Part shown: one piece after another, positions 33,627 through 42,291 of the stretch
Position numbering within the stretch: the stretch's first letter is position 1
Layout: each line of letters opens with the position of its first letter
NCBI GenBank assembly: GCA_963734085.1
Contig: CAVTFT010000021.1
Location: 62,001-126,000, forward strand
DNA: 64,000 bases
From: CAIWHR01 sp963734085
GTDB taxonomy: Bacteria > Pseudomonadota > Gammaproteobacteria > Burkholderiales > Casimicrobiaceae
Reading direction: 5' to 3'
Position numbers and translations under genes: made by a program
The notes under the pieces: model-generated
The model's input: only the letters and a program-made list of their open reading frames with translations
What the model was told of the DNA's origin: nothing
Database searches by the model: none

Positions 33627-34859
33627 TCATTCGTCATTCCACTTCGCGACGCGGCCGGCGCGAATGACGCCCGCGCACGGATTGCCGCCGATCCGGTAGG
33701 AAAGCTCCGCAGGGGTCGCAATATCCCACAGCGCGAGATCGGCGCGCTGGCCGGCAGCAAGCGTGCCCCGATCGGCGAGACCCAGCGCACGCGCCGCGTT
33801 GCGCGTCGTACCCGCGAGCGCCTCCTCGGGCGTGAGGTCGAACAACGTGCATGCCATGTTCATCATCAGCAGCAGCGAACCCGCCGGCGACGTGCCCGGG
33901 TTGCAGTCGGTCGCGATCGCGATCGGTACGCCCCGAGCACGCAGCACCGCCACCGGCGGGCGGCGGGTCTCGCGCAGCGCATAGAATGCGCCGGGCAGAA
34001 GCACGGCCGACGTGCCGGCGCGCGCCATCGCCGCGACTCCGGTATCGGCAGTGTATTCCAGATGGTCGGCCGACAAGGCGCCGAATTCCGCCGCGAGCGC
34101 GGCACCGCCCGAGTCGGAGAGCTGATCGGCGTGCAGCTTGACCGGCAATGCGTGCACCCGTGCGGCCTCGAAGACGCGCCGCGTCTCGCGCGGCGTGAAC
34201 CCGATCGTCTCGCAAAACACATCGACGGCATCCGCGAGCCCGGCGGCGGCCGCTGCGGGAATCGTTTCGCGACAGACGACGTCGATGTAGGCGTCGGTGC
34301 GACCCGAGTATTCCGGCGGGACCGCATGCGCGGCGAGCAACGTCGTGCGCACGTCGAGCCCGAGTGCGGCGGCAAGCTTCTTCGCGGCGTCGAGCATGCG
34401 CAGCTCGCTCGCCGTATCGAGCCCGTAACCGGACTTGATCTCCACCGTCGCGACGCCCTCGGCGGCGAGCGCGGCGAGCCGCGGCTCGCTTTCCCGGATG
34501 AGCTCCGATGCCGATGCGGCGCGGGTCGCACGGACCGTCGCGAGGATGCCGCCACCACCCTTCGCGATGTCGGCATAGCTCGCACCGCGCTGCCTCGCCT
34601 CGAACTCGTCCGCACGATTGCCCGCATACACGAGGTGCGTATGGCAGTCGATGAGTCCTGGTGTAAGCCAGCGGCCATGCGCGTCGACCGTGCATGCCGC
34701 GCGGACATCGCGCGGCAGGTCGCGTGCCGTGCCGACCCACGCGATGCGATCGCCGACGATGCCGAGAGCACCGTCGCGAACGGCACCATACAGCGCGCCT
34801 CCTGTCATCGTCGCAAGATGCGCGCCGGTGACGAGGACGTCGAAGGTCGCAACAGTCAT
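33627..34859 (-). CDS. hutI: Imidazolonepropionase
   Basis: A 410-residue amidohydrolase that opens the ring of 4-imidazolone-5-propionate to give N-formimidoyl-L-glutamate. PGLIDCHTHLVYAGNRADEF carries the metal-binding HxH and the substrate region; VEIKSGYGLD, VKLHADQLS and IATDCNPGTS are conserved. ATG 34859 (MTVATFDVLV) has a GGTGGA site; nine in-frame codons before it are unlikely to be used. It stands between hutF (204 bases upstream, with a dispersed repeat in the gap) and hutG. Confidence 0.95.
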   Translation of the reverse strand: MTVATFDVLVTGAHLATMTGGALYGAVRDGALGIVGDRIAWVGTARDLPRDVRAACTVDAHGRWLTPGLIDCHTHLVYAGNRADEFEARQRGASYADIAKGGGGILATVRATRAASASELIRESEPRLAALAAEGVATVEIKSGYGLDTASELRMLDAAKKLAAALGLDVRTTLLAAHAVPPEYSGRTDAYIDVVCRETIPAAAAAGLADAVDVFCETIGFTPRETRRVFEAARVHALPVKLHADQLSDSGGAALAAEFGALSADHLEYTADTGVAAMARAGTSAVLLPGAFYALRETRRPPVAVLRARGVPIAIATDCNPGTSPAGSLLLMMNMACTLFDLTPEEALAGTTRNAARALGLADRGTLAAGQRADLALWDIATPAELSYRIGGNPCAGVIRAGRVAKWNDE

Positions 34860-34867
34860 TGAGTATC

Positions 34868-34925
34868 CACCCCCAGGCTTACCCACTGCGTGGGCAGCGC
34901 CACCCCCTTAACGAGGAGGGGGCGA
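34868..34925. repeat. Intergenic C-rich repeat with CCCCC...GGGGG hairpin (hutI-hutF gap)
   Basis: A segment with CCCCCAGGCTTACCCACTGC, then a CACCCCC and GAGGGGGC hairpin. It resembles, in opposite orientation, the element between rplB and rplW at 54108-54166. Such elements are common in Burkholderiales intergenic gaps. The rest of the 204-base gap (34926-35063) is GC-rich with no gene. Confidence 0.5.
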
Positions 34926-35063
34926 GCGCGGCCTCCGTCGCAGCGGGCGTTGCGCGTTACGCCTTGAGGTCGGCCGCCGCCCGCGCTCGCAGACGCGCCC
35001 TGCGGGCCTTGGCTTCGCCCTGCTCGCGCGGGCGTTCCGGTCGGCCGTGCGGCGCTCATCCGG

Positions 35064-36422
35064 CTAGGCGGCAGAGAAAGGCGCGATCGCCGCGCGGTAC
35101 CGCGCGAACACGTCGGCCTCGCGCGAATGTCGGCCGGCACGGACCGCCCAGCGGCCCCCCACCATCACGTCGCGCACGGGATGCGTGCACGGACCGAAAA
35201 TCGCGGCTTCGAGCCAGTCATCGGCCGGCAACTCCGCGAGCGCCGGATGATCGCCTTCGAGGACGACGAGATCGGCACGGCGGCCCACCGCGATCGCGCC
35301 GATCGGCTGCGCGAGCGCTTGCGCGCCGGCGAGCGCGGCGCGCTGGTAGAGCGCCCGCCCGACCGGAACACTGCCGTCTGCGAGCACGTTGCGGGCTCCG
35401 TGCGCGAGTCGCTGCGACCATTCGAGCTGCCGCAACTCGGCGAGCGGATCGATCATCGTGTTCGAGTCACTGCCGATTCCAAACAGGCCGCGCGCATCCA
35501 CGTACTCGCGCGCCGGGAACGTGCCGTCGCCCAGGTCCGCCTCGGTCGTCGGCGCAAGCCCCGCGACGGCGCCGGAGACGGCCAACCGGCGGAGCTCGTC
35601 GCCGACAACGTGCGTCGCGTGGATCACGCACCATCGTCCATCGACCTCGGCGTGATCGAGCAGCCATTCAACGGGGCGCGATCCGCTCCACGCGATGCAC
35701 TCGGTCACCTCGCGCACCTGCTCGGCCGCGTGGATGTGGATCGGTGCAGCGGGCGCGGCAAGCGCGACGATTGTGGCAAGCTCGTCGGGCGCGACGGCGC
35801 GCAGGCTGTGCGGGGCGACGCCGAGCGTGAACCCATGCGCGACGGCGTCGGCGCCGAGCGTTGCGTAGAGGCGCGCAAACGAATCGACTGTATGCACGAA
35901 GCGGCGCTGTCCCGCGGTCACCGGCGCGCCGCCGAATCCCGCGTGCGCGTAGAACACCGGCAGCAGCGTGAGCGCGATCCCCGCGCCGGACGCTGCGGTG
36001 GCGATGCGGCGCGACAGCTCCACCGGATCCGCGTACGGCCGGCCGGCGGGATCGTGGTGCACGTAATGAAACTCGGCGACCGCCGTGTAGCCCGCCTTCA
36101 GCATCTCGACGTACGCCTGCGCGGCGATCGCCTCGAAGGCATCGGCGTCGACGCGATCGAGAAAGGCGTACATCGCCGCTCGCCACGTCCAGAAACTGTC
36201 GCCGCCGGCACCCGCGCGCCCGGTGCGGCCGGCCAACGCCCGCTGAAACGCATGCGAGTGCAGATTCGGCATCCCGGGGATCACCGGGCCGCGAGCGCGT
36301 TCGGCATCGCCGGGCGCGCGATTCGGCTCGGCCCGCGCGATGATCCCGGCGGCATCCGCTTCGATCAGCACATCGTGAGCCCAGCCGCCCGGCAACAGCG
36401 CGGCCGCGGCGTGCAGCCTCAT
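35064..36422 (-). CDS. hutF: Formimidoylglutamate deiminase
   Basis: A 452-residue amidohydrolase that converts N-formimidoyl-L-glutamate to N-formyl-L-glutamate and ammonia; its presence with hutG defines the five-step histidine route. PGMPNLHSHAFQRALAGR is the first metal motif with the family's HSH; AEFHYVHHDPAGRPYADP, IHIHAAEQVREV and GIGSDSNTM follow. The start ATG overlaps the hutD stop (ATGA). A further 100 in-frame codons upstream are a shadow of hutD. Confidence 0.95.
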   Translation of the reverse strand: MRLHAAAALLPGGWAHDVLIEADAAGIIARAEPNRAPGDAERARGPVIPGMPNLHSHAFQRALAGRTGRAGAGGDSFWTWRAAMYAFLDRVDADAFEAIAAQAYVEMLKAGYTAVAEFHYVHHDPAGRPYADPVELSRRIATAASGAGIALTLLPVFYAHAGFGGAPVTAGQRRFVHTVDSFARLYATLGADAVAHGFTLGVAPHSLRAVAPDELATIVALAAPAAPIHIHAAEQVREVTECIAWSGSRPVEWLLDHAEVDGRWCVIHATHVVGDELRRLAVSGAVAGLAPTTEADLGDGTFPAREYVDARGLFGIGSDSNTMIDPLAELRQLEWSQRLAHGARNVLADGSVPVGRALYQRAALAGAQALAQPIGAIAVGRRADLVVLEGDHPALAELPADDWLEAAIFGPCTHPVRDVMVGGRWAVRAGRHSREADVFARYRAAIAPFSAA

Positions 36423-37012
36423 GCCGTGAGCTCGATCACGGCCACCAGCGCCACGGCGTCGCCGGAAAGTGGATTGATCGCAATGGACGCCCCGGCTGCG
36501 GCGCCGTCGTCCTCGACGACCATTGCGTGATCGATCGCGAGCGTCACCGGCGAATGCGCCGGAAGCAGGCATTCGAGCGCGCCGGCCGCCGCATAGCAGA
36601 CGACGAAACGCGCTGGCGCAATGCGCATCCCCGCATCGCGCACGACCGCCACGCGCCCGTGCGCCCGGCCGCGGCGCAGCATCAGATTGAAATCGCGCAC
36701 CGGCCCGGCAACGAGCGTGCACGTGACGCCGTCGTCACCGCTGAACGCATAGGGCTCAAACGGCGTGCGCAGTTCCGCGGCGTGCCCGTCGCCCTCGAGC
36801 CGCATGCCGGCGCCAGCGATGATGACGATCGTGCGATCGACACCGGGAAATCGCGAAAATGGGCCGTCGACGGCGACGTCGGCAACACTCACGCGCCAGT
36901 CGAATGTGTCGCAGCCTGCGTCCGGCGGATGCAACGCGATTTCGGTCGTTTGCCCGCCACCGTTTTTCCACGGCATGCGGACGTAATCGGCGGGCTGCAG
37001 GAGACGGTGCAT
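36419..37012 (-). CDS. hutD: HutD family protein
   Basis: A 197-residue cupin-like protein of the HutD family, starting RLLQPADYVRMPWKNGGGQTTEI, with DTFDWRVSVADVAVDGPFS and VDRTIVIIAGAGM. HutD is found in many histidine-utilisation operons; it is thought to bind formylglutamate or urocanate-like compounds and to help control the pathway, but this is not settled. It is the first gene of hutDFIG on the minus strand and is divergent from the ABC importer at 37152 across 139 bases. hutH and hutU are not in the window. Confidence 0.92.
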   Translation of the reverse strand: MHRLLQPADYVRMPWKNGGGQTTEIALHPPDAGCDTFDWRVSVADVAVDGPFSRFPGVDRTIVIIAGAGMRLEGDGHAAELRTPFEPYAFSGDDGVTCTLVAGPVRDFNLMLRRGRAHGRVAVVRDAGMRIAPARFVVCYAAAGALECLLPAHSPVTLAIDHAMVVEDDGAAAGASIAINPLSGDAVALVAVIELTA

Positions 37013-37089
37013 GGCGGTCGGCGACGGTCGGGTCGCCGTCGATTGTAGGAGTAATGATCCATCGCGCCAACACGATCCGCGTCCGCGGA

Positions 37090-37118
37090 TTGACAGCGGC
37101 GGCCCCGAGCCCTAGATT
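37090..37118 (+). promoter_or_regulatory. Sigma-70-type promoter of the NMT1-type ABC importer
   Basis: TTGACA at 37090-37095, a 17-base spacer and TAGATT at 37113-37118, 33 bases before the start of the binding-protein gene. The -35 is a perfect match to consensus; the -10 is moderate. It lies in the divergent gap with hutD. Confidence 0.55.
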
Positions 37119-37151
37119 CGGCGGGTTCTCCAATCACCTCGGGAGCATCCC

Positions 37152-38099
37152 ATGCGCAAGACATTCGCACTCGCGGCAGCCGCCGCGCTGGTCGTCGCGT
37201 CGCTGCCGGCCGCCGGCCAGGAAACCAAGGTTGCGATCGGCATGTCGGGCTGGACCGGTTTTGCGCCGCTCACGCTCGCCAAGGAGGCCAACATCTTCAA
37301 GAAAAACGGCCTCGACGTGACGCTCAAGATGATCCCGCAGAAGGACCGCCATCTGGCGATTGCCTCCGGCGACGTCCAATGCGCCGCGACCACCGTCGAG
37401 ACGTGGATCGTCTGGAACGCGAGCGGCGTCGCCACGAAGCAGATCTTCCAGATGGACAAGAGCTACGGCGCTGACGGCATGGCGGTCCGGAGCAACGTCG
37501 CGAAGATCGCGGATCTCAAAGGCAAGACCGTTGCGGCGTCGGCGCCGGGTACCGCGCCCTATTTCACACTGGCGTGGTTCCTGAAGAAGAACGGGCTGTC
37601 GGTCAAGGACGTGACCGTCGTCAACCTCGAGCCCGCCGCCGCGGCGCAGGCGTTCGTCGCCGGTCAGAACGACGCAGCGATGACCTACGAGCCGTATCTG
37701 TCGACGGTGCGCGACAATCCCCAGGCCGGCAAGATTATCGCGACGACGCTCGACTATCCGATGATCATGGACACGTTCGGCTGCACGCCGAAGTTCCTCG
37801 CCGACAATCCGAAGGCGGCGCAGGCGCTTGCCAACAGCTACTTCGAGGCGGTCGACATGATCCGCAGGGAACCGTCCAAGAGCTTCGAGATCATGGGCGC
37901 GCCGACCAAGCAGTCGGGCGAGCAGTTCGCAAAGTCGGCGGCGTATCTCCGCTGGCAGGACAAGGCGGCGAACCAGAAGTTCTTCGCGGGCGAATTTCAG
38001 CAATTCAGCAAGGAAGCCGCCGACCTGCTCAAGGAGATCGGCACCATCAAAGCGACGCCCGATCTCACGACGATCGTCGACACGTCGTACATCAAGTGA
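37152..38099 (+). CDS. ABC transporter substrate-binding protein (NMT1/SsuA/TauA type)
   Basis: A 315-residue periplasmic binding protein with a signal peptide (about residues 1-21, ending PAAGQ). The mature part VAIGMSGWTGFAPLTLAKEA and SGDVQCAATTVETWI mark the NMT1/aliphatic-sulfonate/taurine/nitrate family. The ligand is unknown; candidates are sulfonates, pyrimidines, or, given the divergent hut genes, a histidine-related compound (inference). GGGAG seven bases upstream supports the start. The permease gene is 188 bases downstream, separated by a dispersed repeat. Confidence 0.9.
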   Translation: MRKTFALAAAAALVVASLPAAGQETKVAIGMSGWTGFAPLTLAKEANIFKKNGLDVTLKMIPQKDRHLAIASGDVQCAATTVETWIVWNASGVATKQIFQMDKSYGADGMAVRSNVAKIADLKGKTVAASAPGTAPYFTLAWFLKKNGLSVKDVTVVNLEPAAAAQAFVAGQNDAAMTYEPYLSTVRDNPQAGKIIATTLDYPMIMDTFGCTPKFLADNPKAAQALANSYFEAVDMIRREPSKSFEIMGAPTKQSGEQFAKSAAYLRWQDKAANQKFFAGEFQQFSKEAADLLKEIGTIKATPDLTTIVDTSYIK

Positions 38100-38151
38100 C
38101 GCATTCGTCCGAGAGCGCAAGGCGAAGCCGCCGCGCGATTGGAGGCGAATG

Positions 38152-38255
38152 CGTCATCCCCGCGGAGGCGGGGATCCAGCGTCGTAGCAGCACCGCGAAA
38201 GCCACTGGATTCCCGCCCCCGATCGGGTCGGGGGCAGGCTCTGCGCGGGAATGAC
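38152..38255. repeat. Paired intergenic palindromes between binding-protein and permease genes
   Basis: GTCATCCCCGCGGAGGCGGGG at the left and CTGGATTCCCGCC ... GCGCGGGAATGAC at the right, facing each other. The right part forms a longer hairpin through CCCCCGATCGGGTCGGGGG. This is the same family as the pair at 60-134. Confidence 0.6.
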
Positions 38256-38287
38256 GGCCTTTTCGTCGTGCGCGGGCCGCCCTCCCG

Positions 38288-39061
38288 ATGACCCCACTCA
38301 AGCCCATCCCGCGACGGCAAAAGGCGGCGCTGGGCGTCGCCTTCTTCGTCCTGTTCGTCGCCGTGTGGGCGGCGGCGACGTTCGGCGGGTTCGTTTCGAA
38401 GACATTTCTCGCCGACCCCGCGACGATGCTGCGCGAAGGCTACGACTTGTTCGCCAAATTCGGCTTTGCCGGCGACGTCGCGATCACGATCTGGCGCGTC
38501 CTCGGAGGCTTCGTGCTGGCCGCGGTGTTTGCCGTGCCGCTCGGCGTGGCGATGGGCGCGTACAAGCCGATCGAGGCGTTCTTCGAGCCGTTCGTCTCGT
38601 TCGCACGCTATCTGCCGGCCTCCGCGTTCATCCCGCTCCTCATCTTGTGGGCCGGGATCGGCGAGATGCAGAAGCTCTCGGTGATCTTCATCGGCTCGTT
38701 CTTCCAGATCGTGCTGATGGTCGCCGTCACCGTCGGCGCGACGCGGCGCGATCTGGTCGAGGCCGCGTACACGCTCGGGGCAAGCGCATCCGGCATCGTG
38801 CGTCGCGTGCTGCTGCCGTCGTCCGCACCGGCAATCGCGGAAACGCTGCGCCTCGTCCTCGGCTGGGCATGGACCTACGTGATCGTCGCCGAACTGATCG
38901 GCGCCTCGTCCGGCATCGGCCACATGATCACCGACAGCCAGGCACTGCTCAACACCGGCCAGATCATCTTCGGGATCATCGTGATCGGCGTGATCGGGCT
39001 CATCTCCGATTTCGCCTTCAAGTGGGCAAATCAGCGGCTCTTCCCATGGTCGCTGGCCTAG
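38288..39061 (+). CDS. ABC transporter permease (SsuC/TauC type)
   Basis: A 257-residue inner-membrane protein with six helices and the BPD_transp_1 EAA loop (LVEAAYTLGASASGIVRRVLLPSSAPAI in two parts). It forms the channel with the binding protein and the ATPase on either side. AWTYVIVAELIGASSGIGHMI is typical of the sulfonate/nitrate/taurine group. It is 20 bases before the ATPase gene. Confidence 0.92.
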   Translation: MTPLKPIPRRQKAALGVAFFVLFVAVWAAATFGGFVSKTFLADPATMLREGYDLFAKFGFAGDVAITIWRVLGGFVLAAVFAVPLGVAMGAYKPIEAFFEPFVSFARYLPASAFIPLLILWAGIGEMQKLSVIFIGSFFQIVLMVAVTVGATRRDLVEAAYTLGASASGIVRRVLLPSSAPAIAETLRLVLGWAWTYVIVAELIGASSGIGHMITDSQALLNTGQIIFGIIVIGVIGLISDFAFKWANQRLFPWSLA

Positions 39062-39081
39062 CGTCCCTGTACTGAACCCGG

Positions 39082-39873
39082 ATGAGCAAGCTCGTCATCG
39101 ACGCCGTCGGCCGGACGTTTTCCGGCGTGCGCAGCGGCGCTCCAACCGAGGCATTGCAGCCAGTCACGCTCGCCGTCGCCGACAACGATTTCATCACCGT
39201 GCTCGGTCCCTCCGGGTGCGGCAAATCGACGCTACTGCGGATCGTCGCCGGCCTCGACTTTCCGACGACGGGCCGCGTGCTGCTGGATGGCGCACCAGTG
39301 ACCGGACCCGGGGCGGATCGCGGGATGGTCTTTCAGAGCTATACGCTGTTTCCGTGGCTTACGGTGCGGCAGAACATCTGCTTCGGAATGCGCGAAAAGG
39401 CGATGCCGCAGCGCGAACAGGACGAGATCGCCGCGCATTACATCGACCGGATGGGCCTCGCCGGCTTCGAGCATCATTACCCCAAGCTGCTTTCCGGGGG
39501 CATGCAGCAGCGGACGGCCATCGCGCGCGCGCTTGCGAATGGTCCGAAGATCCTGCTGCTCGACGAACCGTTCGGCGCGCTCGACAACCAGACCCGGGCG
39601 CTGATGCAGGAGCTCCTGCTCGGCATCTGGGAAGCCGAGCGCAAGACCGTGCTCTTCGTCACCCACGACATCGAGGAGGCGATCTTCGTTGCCGGCCGCG
39701 TCGTCGTGATGTCGGCGCGGCCCGGACGCATCAAGACCGAGGTAGCGATCGATCTGCCGCACCCGCGGCACTACACGGTCAAGACGACGCCCGCATTCTC
39801 CGCACTGAAGGCGCGCCTTACGGAGGAGATCAGGGTCGAGGCGCTCAAGGTCGCGGCGGAAGACCATGCGTGA
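39082..39873 (+). CDS. ABC transporter ATP-binding protein (SsuB/TauB type)
   Basis: A 263-residue ATPase: Walker A GPSGCGKST, Q-loop FQSYTLFPWLTV, signature LSGGMQQR, Walker B ILLLDEPFGALD and switch histidine in FVTHDIEEAI. This is the usual partner of NMT1-type binding proteins. Its last eight bases overlap the following endonuclease/phosphatase-family gene. Confidence 0.93.
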   Translation: MSKLVIDAVGRTFSGVRSGAPTEALQPVTLAVADNDFITVLGPSGCGKSTLLRIVAGLDFPTTGRVLLDGAPVTGPGADRGMVFQSYTLFPWLTVRQNICFGMREKAMPQREQDEIAAHYIDRMGLAGFEHHYPKLLSGGMQQRTAIARALANGPKILLLDEPFGALDNQTRALMQELLLGIWEAERKTVLFVTHDIEEAIFVAGRVVVMSARPGRIKTEVAIDLPHPRHYTVKTTPAFSALKARLTEEIRVEALKVAAEDHA

Positions 39874-40735
39874 CGCGCGCGGCGCGCTTGCCGCCGTTCT
39901 CGCAATCGCGCTCGCCGGTTGCGTCATCGTGCCGGATGCGCAACGGATGGTCATGCTTTCCGACACCGGCGTGGCGGAATTCCTGCTTCGTCCCTGCGAC
40001 GGGCACCTCGATGACATGCGGCCCGCCGTTGCATCGGCGGCCGCGCTCGATGCCGACGGCGTCCGAATCGCGAGCTGGAATCTGCACAAGGGCGCGGACG
40101 ACGGCTGGCAGGCCGATCTCGAGCGGATTGCCGCATCGAACGACGTCGTGCTGCTGCAGGAAGCGCTCCTCGACCGTGACCTCGAGTCCACGCTCGAGGC
40201 GGCGGGCCTGCGCTGGCAGCTCGCGAGCTCGTTCACGGTCAACGGCCGCGATGCGGGCGTGCTCACCGCCGCGCGCGTGCTCCCGCTTGCGGCGTGCACC
40301 CAATGGTCGCTGGAGCCGCTCCTCGCGCTTCCCAAGTCGGCGCTCGTCACCCGCTTCCGGCTCTCCGGACAGGACACGACGCTCGCCATCGCCAATCTGC
40401 ACGCGATCAACTTCACGCTGTCGGCGGGCGGCGCCTATCGGCGCCAGCTCGAAGCCGTACGGGCGGAACTGGCGACACACCGGGGGCCGATCGTGTTCGC
40501 CGGCGACTTCAACACGTGGAACGACGCGCGGCGCGGCGCCGTCGAAGCGGTTGCGCGCGACCTCGGGCTCGCACCGGTCGCATTCCGGCCGGACGTGCGG
40601 CAGCGTTTTGCCGGGCACGCGGTCGACTTCATCTACGTGCGCGGGCTCGAGGTCATCGTCGCGAAATCGATCGAAGTCGTGTCGTCCGACCACAATCCGG
40701 TCTTCGCGACGCTGCGCGTCGTGCCGGGTGACTAA
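39866..40735 (+). CDS. Endonuclease/exonuclease/phosphatase family lipoprotein
   Basis: A 289-residue protein with a lipobox (ALAGC, Cys at residue 19) and an EEP fold: SWNLHKGADDGWQADLERI with the metal-binding asparagine, VVLLQEALL with the catalytic glutamate, FAGDFNTWND, and the final SSDHNPVFATL histidine pair. The fold hydrolyses phosphodiesters (DNase I-like or sphingomyelinase-like). The lipobox implies an envelope location. It overlaps the ABC ATPase gene by eight bases, but a shared role is not evident. Confidence 0.85.
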   Translation: MRDARGALAAVLAIALAGCVIVPDAQRMVMLSDTGVAEFLLRPCDGHLDDMRPAVASAAALDADGVRIASWNLHKGADDGWQADLERIAASNDVVLLQEALLDRDLESTLEAAGLRWQLASSFTVNGRDAGVLTAARVLPLAACTQWSLEPLLALPKSALVTRFRLSGQDTTLAIANLHAINFTLSAGGAYRRQLEAVRAELATHRGPIVFAGDFNTWNDARRGAVEAVARDLGLAPVAFRPDVRQRFAGHAVDFIYVRGLEVIVAKSIEVVSSDHNPVFATLRVVPGD

Positions 40736-40748
40736 AGCCCCGCGGAGC

Positions 40749-41759
40749 TCAATAGCGTCCGCCGTTCTGCTGCCAGCGCCACGCATCGGCGCAGATCGCA
40801 TCGAGGCCGCGCGTCGCACGCCAGTGCAGCAACGTCTCCGCGCGTGTCGGATCGGCATAACAGCTGGCGACGTCGCCCGCCCGCCTTGGCGCAAGCGTCC
40901 GCGTGATCCGGCGACCGCAGGCACGCTCGAACGCGGCGACGACATCGAGCACCGAGTGGCCGCGTCCCAACCCCAGGTTCAGCGTGGCCGCGCCGGCGTT
41001 CCGCGCGAGATAGGCGAGCGCCGCGACGTGGCCAAGCGCGAGATCCTGCACGTGCAGGTAATCGCGAATACCGGTGCCGTCGGGCGTTGGCCAGTCGGTG
41101 CCGAAGATCGAGAGATCGGAGAATTCGCCGGCGGCGATCCGTGACAACAGCGGCACGAGGTTGTTTGGCCGTCCCGTCGGCGCCTCGCCGATCCTGCCCG
41201 ACGGATGCGCGCCGGCAGGATTGAAATAACGAAGGATCGCGATGCGCCAATTGGGGTTGGCATGCGCGAGATCGCGGAGGAAATCCTCGACCACCCGCTT
41301 CGTGCGGCCGTACACGCTCTGCGGCCCGAGCGGCGCGTCCTCGGTAACGGGAAGGTGCTCCGGCTGGCCGTAAACGGTGGCCGACGAGCTGTAGACAAGC
41401 GTCGCAACTCCTGCCTCGCCCATGACTTCCGCGAGCGCAAGAGCGCCGGTGACATTGACGTCGTAGTACGTGAGCGGTCGCAGCTCCGATTCGCCGACCG
41501 ACTTCAATCCGGCGCAGTGGACGACGGCGTTGATCGGGTAGTCGCGAAACGCGCGCCGCAGCGCGTCGACGTCGCGGACGTCGGCCTCGATGCACGGGAT
41601 CGACGCTTCGGTAAGCGCGGCGAGCCGCTCCAGCACGGCGCGCGTGCTGTTGGCGAAATTGTCCAGCACGGCCACCGCGTAGCCGGCCCGCGCCAGCTCG
41701 ACGACGACGTGCGAGCCGACGTAGCCGGCACCGCCGGTGACGAGGATCGTATCGGTCAT
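40749..41759 (-). CDS. galE: UDP-glucose 4-epimerase
   Basis: A 336-residue SDR enzyme that interconverts UDP-glucose and UDP-galactose using bound NAD. TILVTGGAGYVGSHVVVEL is the NAD-binding loop; YSSSATVYGQP and YGRTK supply the catalytic Ser/Thr-Tyr-Lys; LRYFNPAGAHPSG and IRDYLHVQDLA are GalE marks. ATG 41759 gives the family start; an in-frame codon at 41804 adds 15 unlikely residues. It follows the rplQ terminator on the same strand and is convergent with the EEP gene. Confidence 0.95.
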   Translation of the reverse strand: MTDTILVTGGAGYVGSHVVVELARAGYAVAVLDNFANSTRAVLERLAALTEASIPCIEADVRDVDALRRAFRDYPINAVVHCAGLKSVGESELRPLTYYDVNVTGALALAEVMGEAGVATLVYSSSATVYGQPEHLPVTEDAPLGPQSVYGRTKRVVEDFLRDLAHANPNWRIAILRYFNPAGAHPSGRIGEAPTGRPNNLVPLLSRIAAGEFSDLSIFGTDWPTPDGTGIRDYLHVQDLALGHVAALAYLARNAGAATLNLGLGRGHSVLDVVAAFERACGRRITRTLAPRRAGDVASCYADPTRAETLLHWRATRGLDAICADAWRWQQNGGRY

Positions 41760-41806
41760 GGACGGCGACAGATTACAGGAGTCGCCGAGCGGCGGGAACA
41801 ACAAAC

Positions 41807-41833
41807 AAGGCCGGGCGCCTGCGGCCCGGCCTT
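41807..41833 (-). terminator. Intrinsic terminator of the alpha (rplQ) operon
   Basis: On the minus strand, a 10-bp stem (AAGGCCGGGC/GCCCGGCCTT) with a seven-base loop is followed by GTTTGTTGTT. It lies 28 bases after the rplQ stop and 48 bases before the galE start, and should separate the two. Confidence 0.8.
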
Positions 41834-41861
41834 CACACGAAGCAAAGCCGCGGCGGCGCCG

Positions 41862-42263
41862 CTACGCGGCCTTCGATGCCTCGCCCTTTTCGGGCGGCGG
41901 AGATTCCGGGCGACCGACGAGTTCCACCAGTGCCATCGGGGCCTTGTCGCCGACGCGAAAGCCGAACTTGAGGATCCGCAGATAACCGCCCGGGCGCGCC
42001 TGATAACGCGGACCGAGCTCGTTGAAGAGCTTCACGACGACGGCGCGGTCGCGCAACCGGTCGAACGCGAGGCGGCGGTTTGCAACCGTAGGCGTTTTGC
42101 CGAGCGTGATCAGCGGCTCGGCGACGCGGCGCAGCTCCTTCGCCTTCGGCAGCGTCGTCTTGATCACCTCGTGCGTCAGGAGTGAGTTGGTCATGTTCCG
42201 CAGCATCGCAAGCCGATGGCTGCTGGTGCGGTTGAGTTTGCGGAGACCGTGGCGGTGACGCAT
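41862..42263 (-). CDS. rplQ: 50S ribosomal protein L17
   Basis: A 133-residue ribosomal protein near the exit tunnel. MRHRHGLRKLNRTSSHRLA and the following LRNMTNSLLTHEVIKTTLPK are the L17 signature. Last gene of the alpha operon; 28 bases after rpoA and before a terminator. The C-terminal tail is acidic and Pro-rich. Confidence 0.98.
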   Translation of the reverse strand: MRHRHGLRKLNRTSSHRLAMLRNMTNSLLTHEVIKTTLPKAKELRRVAEPLITLGKTPTVANRRLAFDRLRDRAVVVKLFNELGPRYQARPGGYLRILKFGFRVGDKAPMALVELVGRPESPPPEKGEASKAA

Positions 42264-42291
42264 GATGTTTTCCCTTCGTGTCGACTCGCCG

